A DNA stretch of 64,000 nt, from assembly GCF_003201205.1 (NCBI RefSeq), contig NZ_QICN01000008.1:114207-178206 (forward strand), read 5' to 3'. The notes beneath the pieces were generated by a model, which was not told where the DNA came from, did no database searches, and was given only the letters and a program-made list of their open reading frames with translations. Each line of letters starts with the position of its first letter. The first letter of the stretch is position 1. Source of the DNA: Sinimarinibacterium flocculans. GTDB lineage: Bacteria; Pseudomonadota; Gammaproteobacteria; Nevskiales; Nevskiaceae. A program made the translations under genes and the position numbers. Positions 19,324-27,967 of this stretch are shown here, in pieces.

Positions 19324-20351
19324 TGCGGTGCGCTCGGTATCTGCATGGTCACGCAGTGCAGGCTGCCATACTGGGCAATGAGGGGACGGCAATCAATGCC
19401 GACGATCTCGCGTTCGGGAAAGCAGGTGCGCAGGCGCTCGAGCGCGATCGCGTCGTGATCGGTGTTGCCGTAGGTCGGCACCAGCACCGCGCCGTTGAGA
19501 ATCAGGAAGTTCGGATAGCCTGCCGGCAGCCGCCGGCCGTCGTCGTCGAAGATCGCGCGCGGCAGCGGCAGCGGCACCAAGCGGTACGGCGCGCCGTCTG
19601 CGGTGCGCAGGGCCTGCAGCTCGGCTTCCATCGCCTTGAGGTCGTCGTAGTGCGCGTCGCCGCGATCGTCGCAGGCCTGGTAGGCGATCGTGCGCGCATC
19701 GCAGAAGCGGGCGATGGTGTCGATGTGGCCGTCGGTGTCGTCGCCGATCAGGTCGCCGTGGTGCAGCCACAGCACGCGTTGCAGGCCGAACCACGACTTC
19801 AGCTTCGCCTCGATCTGCGCCTTGTCGAACTGCGGATTGCGCGTCGGTGCGAGCAGGCAGCGCTCGGTGGTCAGCAGCGTGCCGAGTCCGTCGGACTCGA
19901 TGCCGCCGCCCTCGAGCACGAAGTCCAGCGATTCCACCGGCGCCGTCCAGACCTGCTGTGCGTCGAGCTCGCGTGTGACGCGGTTGTCCAGCGTCGCGTC
20001 GAACTTGCCGCCCCAGCCGTTGAACACGAAATCCAGATGCACCGGGCGGCCGTCGCGGAACACCGTGATCGGCCCGTGGTCGCGGGCCCAGACGTCGTTC
20101 GCCGCCACGGCGTGCAGCCGCAGGTTGGCTGCCGGCGCGCCTGCGGCGACCAGACGCCGGCGCAGGGCCTCGATGTCGGGGCCGCAGGCGACAATCAGGG
20201 GCTGGCGCCCGGCGACTGCCACCGCGATGTCGACGAAGGTCCGCTCGACCGCGTCGAAGGCCTGAGCGAAATCGCCGTCGGGGCGCGGCCACGTCAGCTG
20301 CACCGCGGCCTGCGGCGCCCATTCGGCGGGAAAGACGGTGTGGTCACTCAT
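19320..20351 (-). CDS. aguA: Agmatine deiminase
   Basis: AguA converts agmatine to N-carbamoylputrescine and ammonia. The 343-residue protein belongs to the guanidino-group modifying family. It has NDVWARDHGPITV (about residues 85-97), GGGIESDG (about 148-155), the His-Asp segment DDTDGHIDTIARF (about 205-217) and the C-terminal nucleophile Cys in GSLHCVTMQIP. The ATG at 20351 (MSDHTVF) fits the family; the longer frame adds no conserved sequence. A terminator for the upstream gene lies just before it. Confidence 0.95.
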   Translation of the reverse strand: MSDHTVFPAEWAPQAAVQLTWPRPDGDFAQAFDAVERTFVDIAVAVAGRQPLIVACGPDIEALRRRLVAAGAPAANLRLHAVAANDVWARDHGPITVFRDGRPVHLDFVFNGWGGKFDATLDNRVTRELDAQQVWTAPVESLDFVLEGGGIESDGLGTLLTTERCLLAPTRNPQFDKAQIEAKLKSWFGLQRVLWLHHGDLIGDDTDGHIDTIARFCDARTIAYQACDDRGDAHYDDLKAMEAELQALRTADGAPYRLVPLPLPRAIFDDDGRRLPAGYPNFLILNGAVLVPTYGNTDHDAIALERLRTCFPEREIVGIDCRPLIAQYGSLHCVTMQIPSAPQ

Positions 20352-20377
20352 GCGGGGGCTCCGGGCGGCGCGCACAT

Positions 20378-20403
20378 CAAAAGGGCCGCACGAGGCGGCC
20401 CGG
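20378..20403 (-). terminator. Intrinsic terminator of the small exported protein gene
   Basis: On the minus strand a GGGCCGC / GCGGCCC stem with a five-base loop is followed by TTTT. It lies 20 bases after the 110-residue exported protein gene and before aguA. Confidence 0.75.
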
Positions 20404-20421
20404 GGGCGGACGGCGCGGAGT

Positions 20422-20754
20422 TTAGGGAGCCGCCCGCAGCGCGTCCACGTTGTGCACGGGGGCCGGCGCATCCTTGACGACGACGTCGACAACCGTGTTG
20501 TTCTCGTAGAACACCGACCAGCCGTCGTAGTCCCAGCGCGTGATCGGCGGCTGCTGCGGACTGCCGCCGCCGACCGGCGCGTGGCGGCGCAGCGGTTCGC
20601 CGTAGCGCCGCGCCACGGCAGCCTGGCTCATGCCGCGCGACGGCACGTCGAGGGTTGCCGCAGGGTCACCGGCCGGCAACTCCAGGATTTCGGCCCGTAT
20701 CGTCGGTACCGTCAGCAGGGACGCAATCAGCAGCGAGCGAAAAACCTTGCGCAT
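20422..20754 (-). CDS. Small exported protein, BamE/SmpA-like
   Basis: This 110-residue protein has a signal peptide (about residues 1-21, ending IRAE). It contains GMSQAAVARRYGEPLRR (about 41-57), which resembles the start of the SmpA/BamE fold, then WDYDGWSVFYENNTVVDVVV strands. It is probably periplasmic; no specific role can be given. It has its own terminator. Confidence 0.65.
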   Translation of the reverse strand: MRKVFRSLLIASLLTVPTIRAEILELPAGDPAATLDVPSRGMSQAAVARRYGEPLRRHAPVGGGSPQQPPITRWDYDGWSVFYENNTVVDVVVKDAPAPVHNVDALRAAP

Positions 20755-20874
20755 GACAGGACTTGGGCTGAGGCGTTGGCGCCGACTATAGCACCGGCGC
20801 CGTCGCCGCAGCACCGCGGGGCGGCCTTCGCGGAGCCGGCGCCGGGGTCTGGCGCTGTGGTCTAATGCGCGCGC

Positions 20875-22114
20875 ATGCGCCATCCCTACGAACTCTACGC
20901 CGGCCTGCGCTACACGCGCGCGAAGCGGCGCAATCACTTCATCTCGTTCATCTCCCTGGCCTCGATGCTCGGCATCGCGATCGGCGTGACCGCGCTGATC
21001 ACGGTCCTGTCGGTGATGAACGGCTTCGAACGCGAGCTGCGCACGCGCATCCTCGGCATGGCCTCGCACGCGACGATTTCCGGCTTCGACGGCGGCCTCG
21101 CGGACTGGCAGGGCGTGTCGGCGATCGCGGCGCGCAATCCTGACATCGCCGGTCTGGCGCCGTACATCGAGGGCGAGGGCATGGTCCGCGTCGGGCAGGA
21201 GCTGTCGGGCACGCTGCTGCGCGGTGTGCTGCCGGACCAGGAGAACGCGGTGTCCGACATCGGCCGTCACGTGGTGGCCGGGTCGCTGGAGTCGCTCGAG
21301 GCCGGGCGCTTCAACATCGTTCTCGGGTTCGAGCTGGCCACCGCGCTGGGCGCCACCGTCGGCGACAAGGTCGACCTGATGATTCCGCAGGCCAGCGTCA
21401 CCCCCGCCGGGGTGATGCCGCGTTTCCGCCGCTTCACCGTCAGCGGCGTGTTCCGCGTCGGCATGTACGAGTTCGATCGCGGGCTCGTGGTCGTGCATCT
21501 GGCGGATGCGCAGGCCCTGCTGCGGATGGACGACACCGTCACCGGCGTACGCCTCAAGCTGAACGACATGTTCGAGGCGCCGCGGGTGGCGCGCGAACTC
21601 GCGGGCGAGCTGCCCGGCATGTTCTATGTCAACGACTGGACCCGCAGCCACTCCAACTTCTTCCGTGCGGTGCGTACCGAGAAGATGGTGATGTTCATCA
21701 TCCTGTCGCTGATCGTCGGCGTGGCCGCGTTCAACATCGTCTCGACCCTGGTCATGGTCGTGCAGGACAAGCAGGCGGACATCGCGATCATGCGCACGCT
21801 CGGCGCGACGCCGCGCTCGGTCATGGCGATCTTCATGGTGCAGGGGGCGATCATCGGCATCGTCGGCACCCTGCTCGGCGTCGCCGGCGGCGTCGCGCTG
21901 GCACTGAATGTCGAGAGCCTGGTGCCGCTGCTCGAGCGGCTGATGGGCCAGCAGTTCCTTTCGCCCGACGTCTACTACATCAGCGATCTGCCGTCGGAAC
22001 TCAAGTCGACCGACGTCGTGCGCATTGCCGGCCTGTCGCTCGCCCTGGGGCTGCTGTCGACGCTGTATCCGGCCTGGCGCGCCTCGCGCGTGCAACCCGC
22101 GGAGGCGCTGCGCT

Positions 22115-22122
<8 letters not shown>
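20875..22122 (+). CDS. Lipoprotein-releasing ABC transporter permease (LolC/E/F family)
   Basis: This 415-residue inner-membrane permease extracts mature lipoproteins and hands them to LolA. It has an N-terminal span with [23 protein letters not shown] (about residues 27-49 in pieces), a large periplasmic domain, and three C-terminal spans near 275, 320 and 380. The [26 protein letters not shown] coupling region is typical. Only one permease gene is present beside lolD, as in systems that use a single LolF-type hybrid. It overlaps lolD by 8 bases. Confidence 0.9.
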
Positions 22123-22828
<706 letters not shown>

Positions 22829-22871
22829 TCCCCGCTCAGGCCGCCGCAAGACGGCCGGGGAGGGACGCGAT

Positions 22872-25160
22872 GTGGATGCCGTCGCCGCGGGGCCGCTGAG
22901 GCCGCGGCCGCCGACCGATCTGCGTACGCTGGCGCTGGCCTATGGCGCGGGCGTCGCCGCTCCGTTCCTGTTGCCCGTCCTTCCTGGCCTCGGTGCCTGT
23001 CTAGCCCTCGCCCTGCCGGCCGTGCTGCCGTGGCGCGGGCGGGTTCTGTGGTCCGCCGTCGCGCTGGGGGTGTTGCTCACTTGCTGGCATGGGCAGCGTG
23101 CGCTGGATCAGCGCCTGCCGCCACAGCGGCATGGCCAGACCCTGTGGGTCGAGGGCATCGTTGCCTCGCTACCCGAGCGCGCGGTGCAGCCGCAGGGCAG
23201 GCCGACCTGGCGGTTTCGCTTCGATACCCGACAGGCCGGGCTGCCGCCGCGACTGCGCGTCTCGTGGTATCGCAGTGACACGGCGGTGGTCGCAGGCCAG
23301 TGCTGGCGCCTGCAACTGCGTCTGCGCACGCCGCGCGGTTCGTTCAATCCGGGTGGCTTCGACTACGAGGCCTGGCTGCTGCGCGAGCGCATCGGAGCGA
23401 CTGCGAGCGTGCGCGACGCGGAGCTCTGCGAGGATTCCGGCGGCTACCGCCTCCTGCGCTGGCGCCGCGACATCGTCGCCGCGATCGGCGCGGTTCTGGG
23501 CGAACGCCCGGCCGCGTCCCTGCTGGCGGCGCTGTCGGTCGGCGACACCTCGGCCATGACCGATCTGGACTGGGAGCGCTTCCGCGTCACCGGCACGACG
23601 CATCTGATCGCGATCTCCGGCTTCAATCTCGCGATCGTCACCGGTTTCGCGTTCTTCCTGATGCGCTGGTCGTGGTCGCTGTTCCCATGGCTGTGCCTGC
23701 GCGTGCCGGCCCAGCGCGCCGGACTCTACGGGTCGGGCGCGGTCGCGATCGTCTACGCGCTGCTCGCCGGCTTCGAGCCACCGGTGACACGTGCGCTGAT
23801 CATGCTGCTGGTGCTGATCCTCGCCGCGACCAGGGACCGCCTGCAGCAGCCGTCGCGCGCGCTGCTGTACGCCTTCGCGCTGATCGTCACCCTCGACCCC
23901 TTCGCCGTGCTCAGTCCGGGACTGTGGCTGTCGTTCGGCGCGGTGGCCGCGATCCTCTACGTGAGCCTCGGTCGTCATCGCCGTGCGCCCGCCTGGCGCC
24001 TGGCCATCCACGTGCAGCTCTTCCTGAGTCTGGTGCTGGTTCCGATGACGATGGGGTTCTTCGCCGGCTTCGCCTGGCTCGCCCCCGTGGCGAACCTGAT
24101 CGCGGTGCCGGTCTTCGGCGTGCTGACGCCGATGCTCATGTCCTCGCTGCTGCTGTACGGGTTGTGGGAGCCGCTCGGCCGGGTCTGCCTGCGTGCCTCG
24201 GGCTGGCTGCTCGACGGCGTCCATGCGGCACTGGCCTGGGCCGCGGATACGGTTCCGTCGGCATGGTGGCCGGCGAGTCCGCAGCCCGCGGCGCTGGCGC
24301 TGGGCGCGATCGGCGCCGTGCTGCTGTTCGCGCCGCGCGGTTTGCCGCTGCGGCCGCTGGCGCTGGTCGGCCTCGCGGCGCTGGTTGTGCCGCGGACACC
24401 GTCGGTAACGGGTCTCGAGGTCACCGCGCTGGATGTCGGGCAGGGCACGGCGGTCGTCGTGCGCACGCCGCATCACGCGCTGCTGTTCGATGCCGGACCG
24501 GCCTTCGACGAAGGCTTCGACGCCGGGCGTTCGGTGGTCGTGCCGTATCTGCTGGCGCAGGACATCCGCCGCATCGACGCGCTGGTGCTGTCGCACGGCG
24601 ACAACGACCACGCGGGCGGCGTCGATGCGGTGCGCGGGCTGCTGGCAGTGGATCGCGTCATCGGTACGGCGGACGGCGAGCCCTGCATCGACGGCCTGTC
24701 ATGGCAGTGGGACGGTGTCGTGTTCCGCTTCCTGCATCCAGACGACGGCGCGTGGTCGCCGAACAACCGGTCCTGCGTGTTGCACATCGACGGCGATTTC
24801 GACGTGCTGCTGCCCGGCGACATCGAGCGCGGCGCCGAGGCGCGGCTGCTGCGGGCGCATCGAGCGGCGCTGTCCGCGGATTTGCTGCTCTCGCCGCATC
24901 ACGGCAGCGGGACCTCATCGACGGCGGCCTTCATCGACGCCGTGTCGCCGCAGGTCGTCGTGCACCCGGCGGGCTGGCGCAGCCGCTACGGGCATCCGCG
25001 TGGCGATGTCGTCGGGCGCTACGCGGAGGTCGGGGTGCGCCAGCACGTCACGGGCGTGGAAGGTGCGGTGCGCATTGTCCGCGACCCGGACGGCACATTG
25101 CGGGTCGAAGGCTGGCGCAGCAGGGCGGCGCGCTGGTGGAACGCACCGGCGGAGCCGTAG
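22872..25160 (+). CDS. comEC: DNA internalisation competence protein ComEC/Rec2
   Basis: ComEC forms the inner-membrane channel that takes up single-stranded DNA in natural transformation. The 762-residue protein has N-terminal spans and an OB-like domain. The Competence membrane core follows, with THLIAISGFNLAIVTG (about residues 243-258). A C-terminal metallo-beta-lactamase-like domain carries LDVGQGTAVVV and SHGDNDHAGG (about 573-582), possibly the nuclease. Start codon GTG. It is full length with no frameshift, so the organism may be transformable. No other com genes are in view. Confidence 0.93.
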   Translation: MDAVAAGPLRPRPPTDLRTLALAYGAGVAAPFLLPVLPGLGACLALALPAVLPWRGRVLWSAVALGVLLTCWHGQRALDQRLPPQRHGQTLWVEGIVASLPERAVQPQGRPTWRFRFDTRQAGLPPRLRVSWYRSDTAVVAGQCWRLQLRLRTPRGSFNPGGFDYEAWLLRERIGATASVRDAELCEDSGGYRLLRWRRDIVAAIGAVLGERPAASLLAALSVGDTSAMTDLDWERFRVTGTTHLIAISGFNLAIVTGFAFFLMRWSWSLFPWLCLRVPAQRAGLYGSGAVAIVYALLAGFEPPVTRALIMLLVLILAATRDRLQQPSRALLYAFALIVTLDPFAVLSPGLWLSFGAVAAILYVSLGRHRRAPAWRLAIHVQLFLSLVLVPMTMGFFAGFAWLAPVANLIAVPVFGVLTPMLMSSLLLYGLWEPLGRVCLRASGWLLDGVHAALAWAADTVPSAWWPASPQPAALALGAIGAVLLFAPRGLPLRPLALVGLAALVVPRTPSVTGLEVTALDVGQGTAVVVRTPHHALLFDAGPAFDEGFDAGRSVVVPYLLAQDIRRIDALVLSHGDNDHAGGVDAVRGLLAVDRVIGTADGEPCIDGLSWQWDGVVFRFLHPDDGAWSPNNRSCVLHIDGDFDVLLPGDIERGAEARLLRAHRAALSADLLLSPHHGSGTSSTAAFIDAVSPQVVVHPAGWRSRYGHPRGDVVGRYAEVGVRQHVTGVEGAVRIVRDPDGTLRVEGWRSRAARWWNAPAEP

Positions 25161-25257
25161 GAGACGCCGCGACGGCGAGCGCCTCTTCCGTCCTCTACCG
25201 TTGGAAAGCCTGATACGGTCCGGTCGCCCGCAACTCTCTGACTTGCGTGCGTTCTTT

Positions 25258-25557
25258 TTAGATAAGCAGTAGCTGTTCGAGAGCGCCGTGCCGGATTTTG
25301 CTGCGTCTCGGGCGGATGAATTCGCGCGTCGTGCCGTACTGCTTATCGGTACTGAAGAAGAAGGCGACATGCGCGTCTTCCGGTACGTTCGGCCGGAGTC
25401 GCTCGACTTGCGCTTGCGCGGCCGCCGGTGTCGGGAAGAGCTTGAAGTAGACCAGAATTGATGTTGGGTGAAGTTCTCTCGCAAAAGGGTACGCCGGAAT
25501 ACCGTGTAGTCGTGTCGCTCTGTCCTTTGAGCCTACAGGGCAATCGAAACTGGCCAC
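25258..25557 (-). CDS. Orphan ORF in low-GC patch, possibly a gene remnant
   Basis: This 99-codon frame starts with GTG and lacks a clear ribosome site. Its middle (LVYFKLFPTPAAAQAQVERL and VAFFFSTDKQYG) looks protein-like, with no signal peptide and no recognised motif. It lies 40 bases after the higA stop on the same strand. Base composition is lower in GC than the core genes. It may be the tail of a larger lost gene. Confidence 0.35.
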   Translation of the reverse strand: MASFDCPVGSKDRATRLHGIPAYPFARELHPTSILVYFKLFPTPAAAQAQVERLRPNVPEDAHVAFFFSTDKQYGTTREFIRPRRSKIRHGALEQLLLI

Positions 25558-25597
25558 ACGACACGCCAGCTGTTGACGGCCACGTTTGCCATGGCGT

Positions 25598-25981
25598 CTA
25601 AGCCGTTTCTCGACGCGGCTTGCGGACGCTCTGCTTCAGCAGGCTTTCTGCGGGAATCCCGAACTTGGTGTGCAGGCCCTCGATCATGCGCAAGGTCAAG
25701 GGCCGCTTGCGGCTCAAAATTTCGTAAACGCGGTTCCTTCGCCCGATGACCGGCTCAAGGTCCTTCACCGAGAGGCCCTGCTGCTCCATGCGAAATTCAA
25801 TTGCGTCCACCGCGTCTGGCAGGTCCATCGGAAAATGGATGCGCTCGTAGGTCTCCACCAGCGTCACCAGGACGTCCAGCCGGTCACCCTCGTCTGTGCC
25901 AGGAATGGCCGACATCAGGGACTCGACTTCTTTGAGCGCTGCGCGGTAGTCCTTGCGGGTCTTGATAGGCTTGATGTTCAT
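25598..25981 (-). CDS. higA: HigA-family antitoxin (HTH)
   Basis: This 127-residue antitoxin should bind and neutralise the HigB toxin and repress the shared promoter. The N-terminal half (IKPIKTRKDYRAALKEVESL) is the toxin-binding helix region typical of the HigA group with N-terminal MNIKPI. A Cro/C1-type helix-turn-helix occupies about residues 75-118 (MEQQGLSVKDLEPVIG then RRNRVYEILSRKRPL). The basic tail RKPRRETA is unusual. It starts 10 bases after higB, in the toxin-first order usual for this family. Confidence 0.9.
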   Translation of the reverse strand: MNIKPIKTRKDYRAALKEVESLMSAIPGTDEGDRLDVLVTLVETYERIHFPMDLPDAVDAIEFRMEQQGLSVKDLEPVIGRRNRVYEILSRKRPLTLRMIEGLHTKFGIPAESLLKQSVRKPRRETA

Positions 25982-25991
25982 ATCGGGTACC

Positions 25992-26294
25992 TCAGATCGT
26001 CTGAACGTCGATGGCATCGTACTGCGCGTGTGTGCCGATAAAACGGATGTACACGACGCGGTAGTGATAGTTGATCCAGACCACGATGCGGTACTTGTTG
26101 CCGCCGATGTTGAAGACCACCCGGCCGCCGCGCAGCACGCTGGCGTTGCCGAATTGGCGCTTCACATCGGCTGGCGACGACCAGTCCGCCTGCACGACGT
26201 CCCGATACCAGGCGAGCGTCGGCCTCTCAGCGTCCCTGCAGTTCGGGTACCGGGTCCAGAATTGCTTGAGTGTCGACAGGGCGATGACCCGCAT
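25992..26294 (-). CDS. higB: HigB-family mRNA interferase toxin
   Basis: This 100-residue RelE-fold toxin cuts mRNA on the ribosome and is held inactive by HigA. The start MRVIALSTLKQFW, the central DVKRQFGNASVLRGGRVVFNIGGN and the closing FIGTHAQYDAIDV match the HigB toxin family. No Shine-Dalgarno sequence precedes the ATG, and the predicted transcript starts at or within a base of it, so the mRNA may be leaderless. It is intact, with both genes on the minus strand. Confidence 0.92.
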   Translation of the reverse strand: MRVIALSTLKQFWTRYPNCRDAERPTLAWYRDVVQADWSSPADVKRQFGNASVLRGGRVVFNIGGNKYRIVVWINYHYRVVYIRFIGTHAQYDAIDVQTI

Positions 26295-26299
26295 GGCCC

Positions 26300-26329
26300 A
26301 GTATAGTCCCGAAATGGGACTAAAGTCAC
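26300..26329 (-). promoter_or_regulatory. higBA promoter and palindromic HigA operator
   Basis: On the minus strand, -35 GTGACT (26329-26324) and -10 TATACT (26305-26300) are 18 bases apart. The spacer holds the perfect palindrome TAGTCCC-GAAAT-GGGACTA (26304-26322), which also covers the edge of the -10. This is the expected place for an autorepressing antitoxin operator. The -10 ends 6 bases before the higB ATG. A single further half-site GGGACTA is at 26682-26688. Confidence 0.75.
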
Positions 26330-26342
26330 GTCGGGAGTGCTG

Positions 26343-26627
26343 TCAGGGCAGGGCCGGTCCCCCGGCACCGGACTCCAGAACGCGGACGTAGCTAGCGATG
26401 GTTTCGCGCAATGCCGCCGGCAGGTGGAACTCCAGATTTCCAAGCATCACTGTCCGCTTGATCAGGCCCAATACTCTCAGACGTGCTTGCGGGTTGAACT
26501 CCGTCATTTCGCCACGCCCTTCAAACACGATGCGTTTGACGAGATGGCGGTAGGGTTCTATCAGGTTGCAAAGGCTCCCGGGACACCAGGCGGCTGTGCC
26601 CGCATCGATTTCCAGTCGATAGTCCAT
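26343..26627 (-). CDS. Orphan ORF upstream of higBA, unknown
   Basis: This 94-codon frame has an ATG and a GGGG about 6 bases before it. The product has no signal peptide; it shows alternating strands and helices (LVKRIVFEGRGEMTEF, then LRVLGLIKRTVMLGNLEF) and a helical end. It lies 48 bases before higB on the same strand, with the higBA operator in the gap. I recognise no family. It may be a third gene of the module or a relic. Confidence 0.45.
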   Translation of the reverse strand: MDYRLEIDAGTAAWCPGSLCNLIEPYRHLVKRIVFEGRGEMTEFNPQARLRVLGLIKRTVMLGNLEFHLPAALRETIASYVRVLESGAGGPALP

Positions 26628-26732
26628 TGCGCCCCGGATTCTTCTTGGGCGGTAAAAACCGTATCAGGTTTTCCGACGGTGGGGACTATCGGCACAAAGC
26701 TTTAGGGACCTCGGTCCCGTTGCTATCGATAT

Positions 26733-26752
26733 AAACAGCCTCTTCGGAGGCC
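26733..26752 (-). terminator. Terminator after hisI
   Basis: On the minus strand GCCTC-CGAA-GAGGC is followed by TGTTTAT, a short stem with a stable tetraloop, 24 bases past the hisI stop. A second near-perfect inverted repeat, GGGACC-TC-GGTCCC (26705-26718), follows. Confidence 0.55.
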
Positions 26753-26775
26753 GTCTAAGCTTTCGCAGGGAGGGC

Positions 26776-27276
26776 TCAGAGCTTCGTCGGATTCGGCGCG
26801 TCGCCGTAGACTTCCTTCGGATCGAAGGTCTTCTCGCTTTCGCGGTAGATCAGCTCGCGCTCCGCCGGGCCGTCGCCGGTCGGTACCGAGCGGTAGAAGC
26901 AGGAGCGGAAACCAACGTGGCAGCTGGCATCGCCGACGACTTCGACCTGCAGCCACACCGCGTCCTGATCGTCGTCGATGCGCAGGTCGACGACCTTCTG
27001 CACCAAGCCGGAGGTGGCGCCCTTGTGCCACAGCACCTCGCGCGAGCGTGACCAGTAGTGCGCCTCGCCGGTGGCGATCGTGCGCTTGAGGGCCTCGGCG
27101 TTCATGTAGCCGAGCATCAGCACTTCGCCGGTCTTCGCTGCGGTGGTGACGCAGGGCAGCAGACCGTGTTCGTCGAACTTCGGCGCCAGCTCGTGCCCTT
27201 CCTCGACCTGCTCGATGCTGATGCGGGAGAAGAACCGGATTTCCGGGGTGGTGCCGGGGGGAGTATTGCTGGCCAT
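26776..27276 (-). CDS. hisI: Phosphoribosyl-AMP cyclohydrolase, divergent HisI
   Basis: HisI opens the adenine ring of phosphoribosyl-AMP in histidine synthesis. The 166-residue protein keeps [20 protein letters not shown] (about residues 71-90) and the zinc segment [12 protein letters not shown] (about 118-129). The usual DCDxD metal motif reads DDDQD (about 100-104), so the Cys of that motif, a zinc ligand in studied HisI, is Asp. A C-terminal tail ending [10 protein letters not shown] extends beyond typical HisI. There is no HisE domain and no his operon nearby, so it may be a stand-alone or second copy. Confidence 0.85.
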   Translation of the reverse strand: MASNTPPGTTPEIRFFSRISIEQVEEGHELAPKFDEHGLLPCVTTAAKTGEVLMLGYMNAEALKRTIATGEAHYWSRSREVLWHKGATSGLVQKVVDLRIDDDQDAVWLQVEVVGDASCHVGFRSCFYRSVPTGDGPAERELIYRESEKTFDPKEVYGDAPNPTKL

Positions 27277-27365
27277 TGTGCTGCTACCGCGGGAGCGGCC
27301 CGAAAAAAGGGGCGCTTTTATACCACAGCCGCCCGGTCAGGCCCCCGGGTACTGCGGCCCGTTCG

Positions 27366-27920
27366 TCAGCGTTCTCGCCGTTCGCGCAGCAGGCGAGGGC
27401 GGGCAGCCGATTGGGGTCTGTCGGCCGTGCGCGAACGCTCGTGGCTCACCGGGGGCGCAGCCGCACGGGCAGGCGCCTGCTGCGGGAGCGACGCCTGGGG
27501 CGCTTTGATCAGCGGTTTGGCCGGCGCGCGCACCGTTACGGGCGGCTTTGCGGGGGCGGGAGCGATCACCCGGCCCGGCGCCGGTTCGCTGTGTCCCAGC
27601 CGGATCAGGCGCGGGGGCTTGGGCGCGTAGACCGGTTCGTCGTCCGGGGGCGGCCTCGGGCGCGGGGGTGGTTTGGCCGGCGGCGGCGGATGAGCCGGGG
27701 GTGGCGGATAGCCGCCGTAATAGCTGTTGCCGTAGTAGGGACGCGAGCACCCGTACCACACGTCATGACAATACCGGTAGCCGTTGCGGTAGAACCACGG
27801 ATCCTGGACGTAATACACGCTGCTTCGCGCCGGCGTGTAGTAGGGGCTGGTCACGCATCCGGAGAGTCCGGCCGCGCAAACGGTCAGGAGCAGACGCAGC
27901 AAGGCGGAATGCCGGTACAT
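27366..27920 (-). CDS. Proline-rich lipoprotein, unknown function
   Basis: This 184-residue protein has a lipoprotein signal peptide ending in lipobox GLSGC (Cys near residue 22). A Tyr-rich segment (YYVQDPWFYRNGYRYC, about 40-55) is followed by a Pro-rich spacer with PPPP and PPPRPRPPP runs. The C-terminus is basic (LLRERRER). It is probably an outer-membrane-anchored, periplasm-facing protein whose Pro-rich arm may span the cell wall. The function is unknown. Confidence 0.65.
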   Translation of the reverse strand: MYRHSALLRLLLTVCAAGLSGCVTSPYYTPARSSVYYVQDPWFYRNGYRYCHDVWYGCSRPYYGNSYYGGYPPPPAHPPPPAKPPPRPRPPPDDEPVYAPKPPRLIRLGHSEPAPGRVIAPAPAKPPVTVRAPAKPLIKAPQASLPQQAPARAAAPPVSHERSRTADRPQSAARPRLLRERRER

Positions 27921-27967
27921 GGGGACGAGGCTACGCGCCTCCACTGAACCCGGTCTGAATGCCGTGC

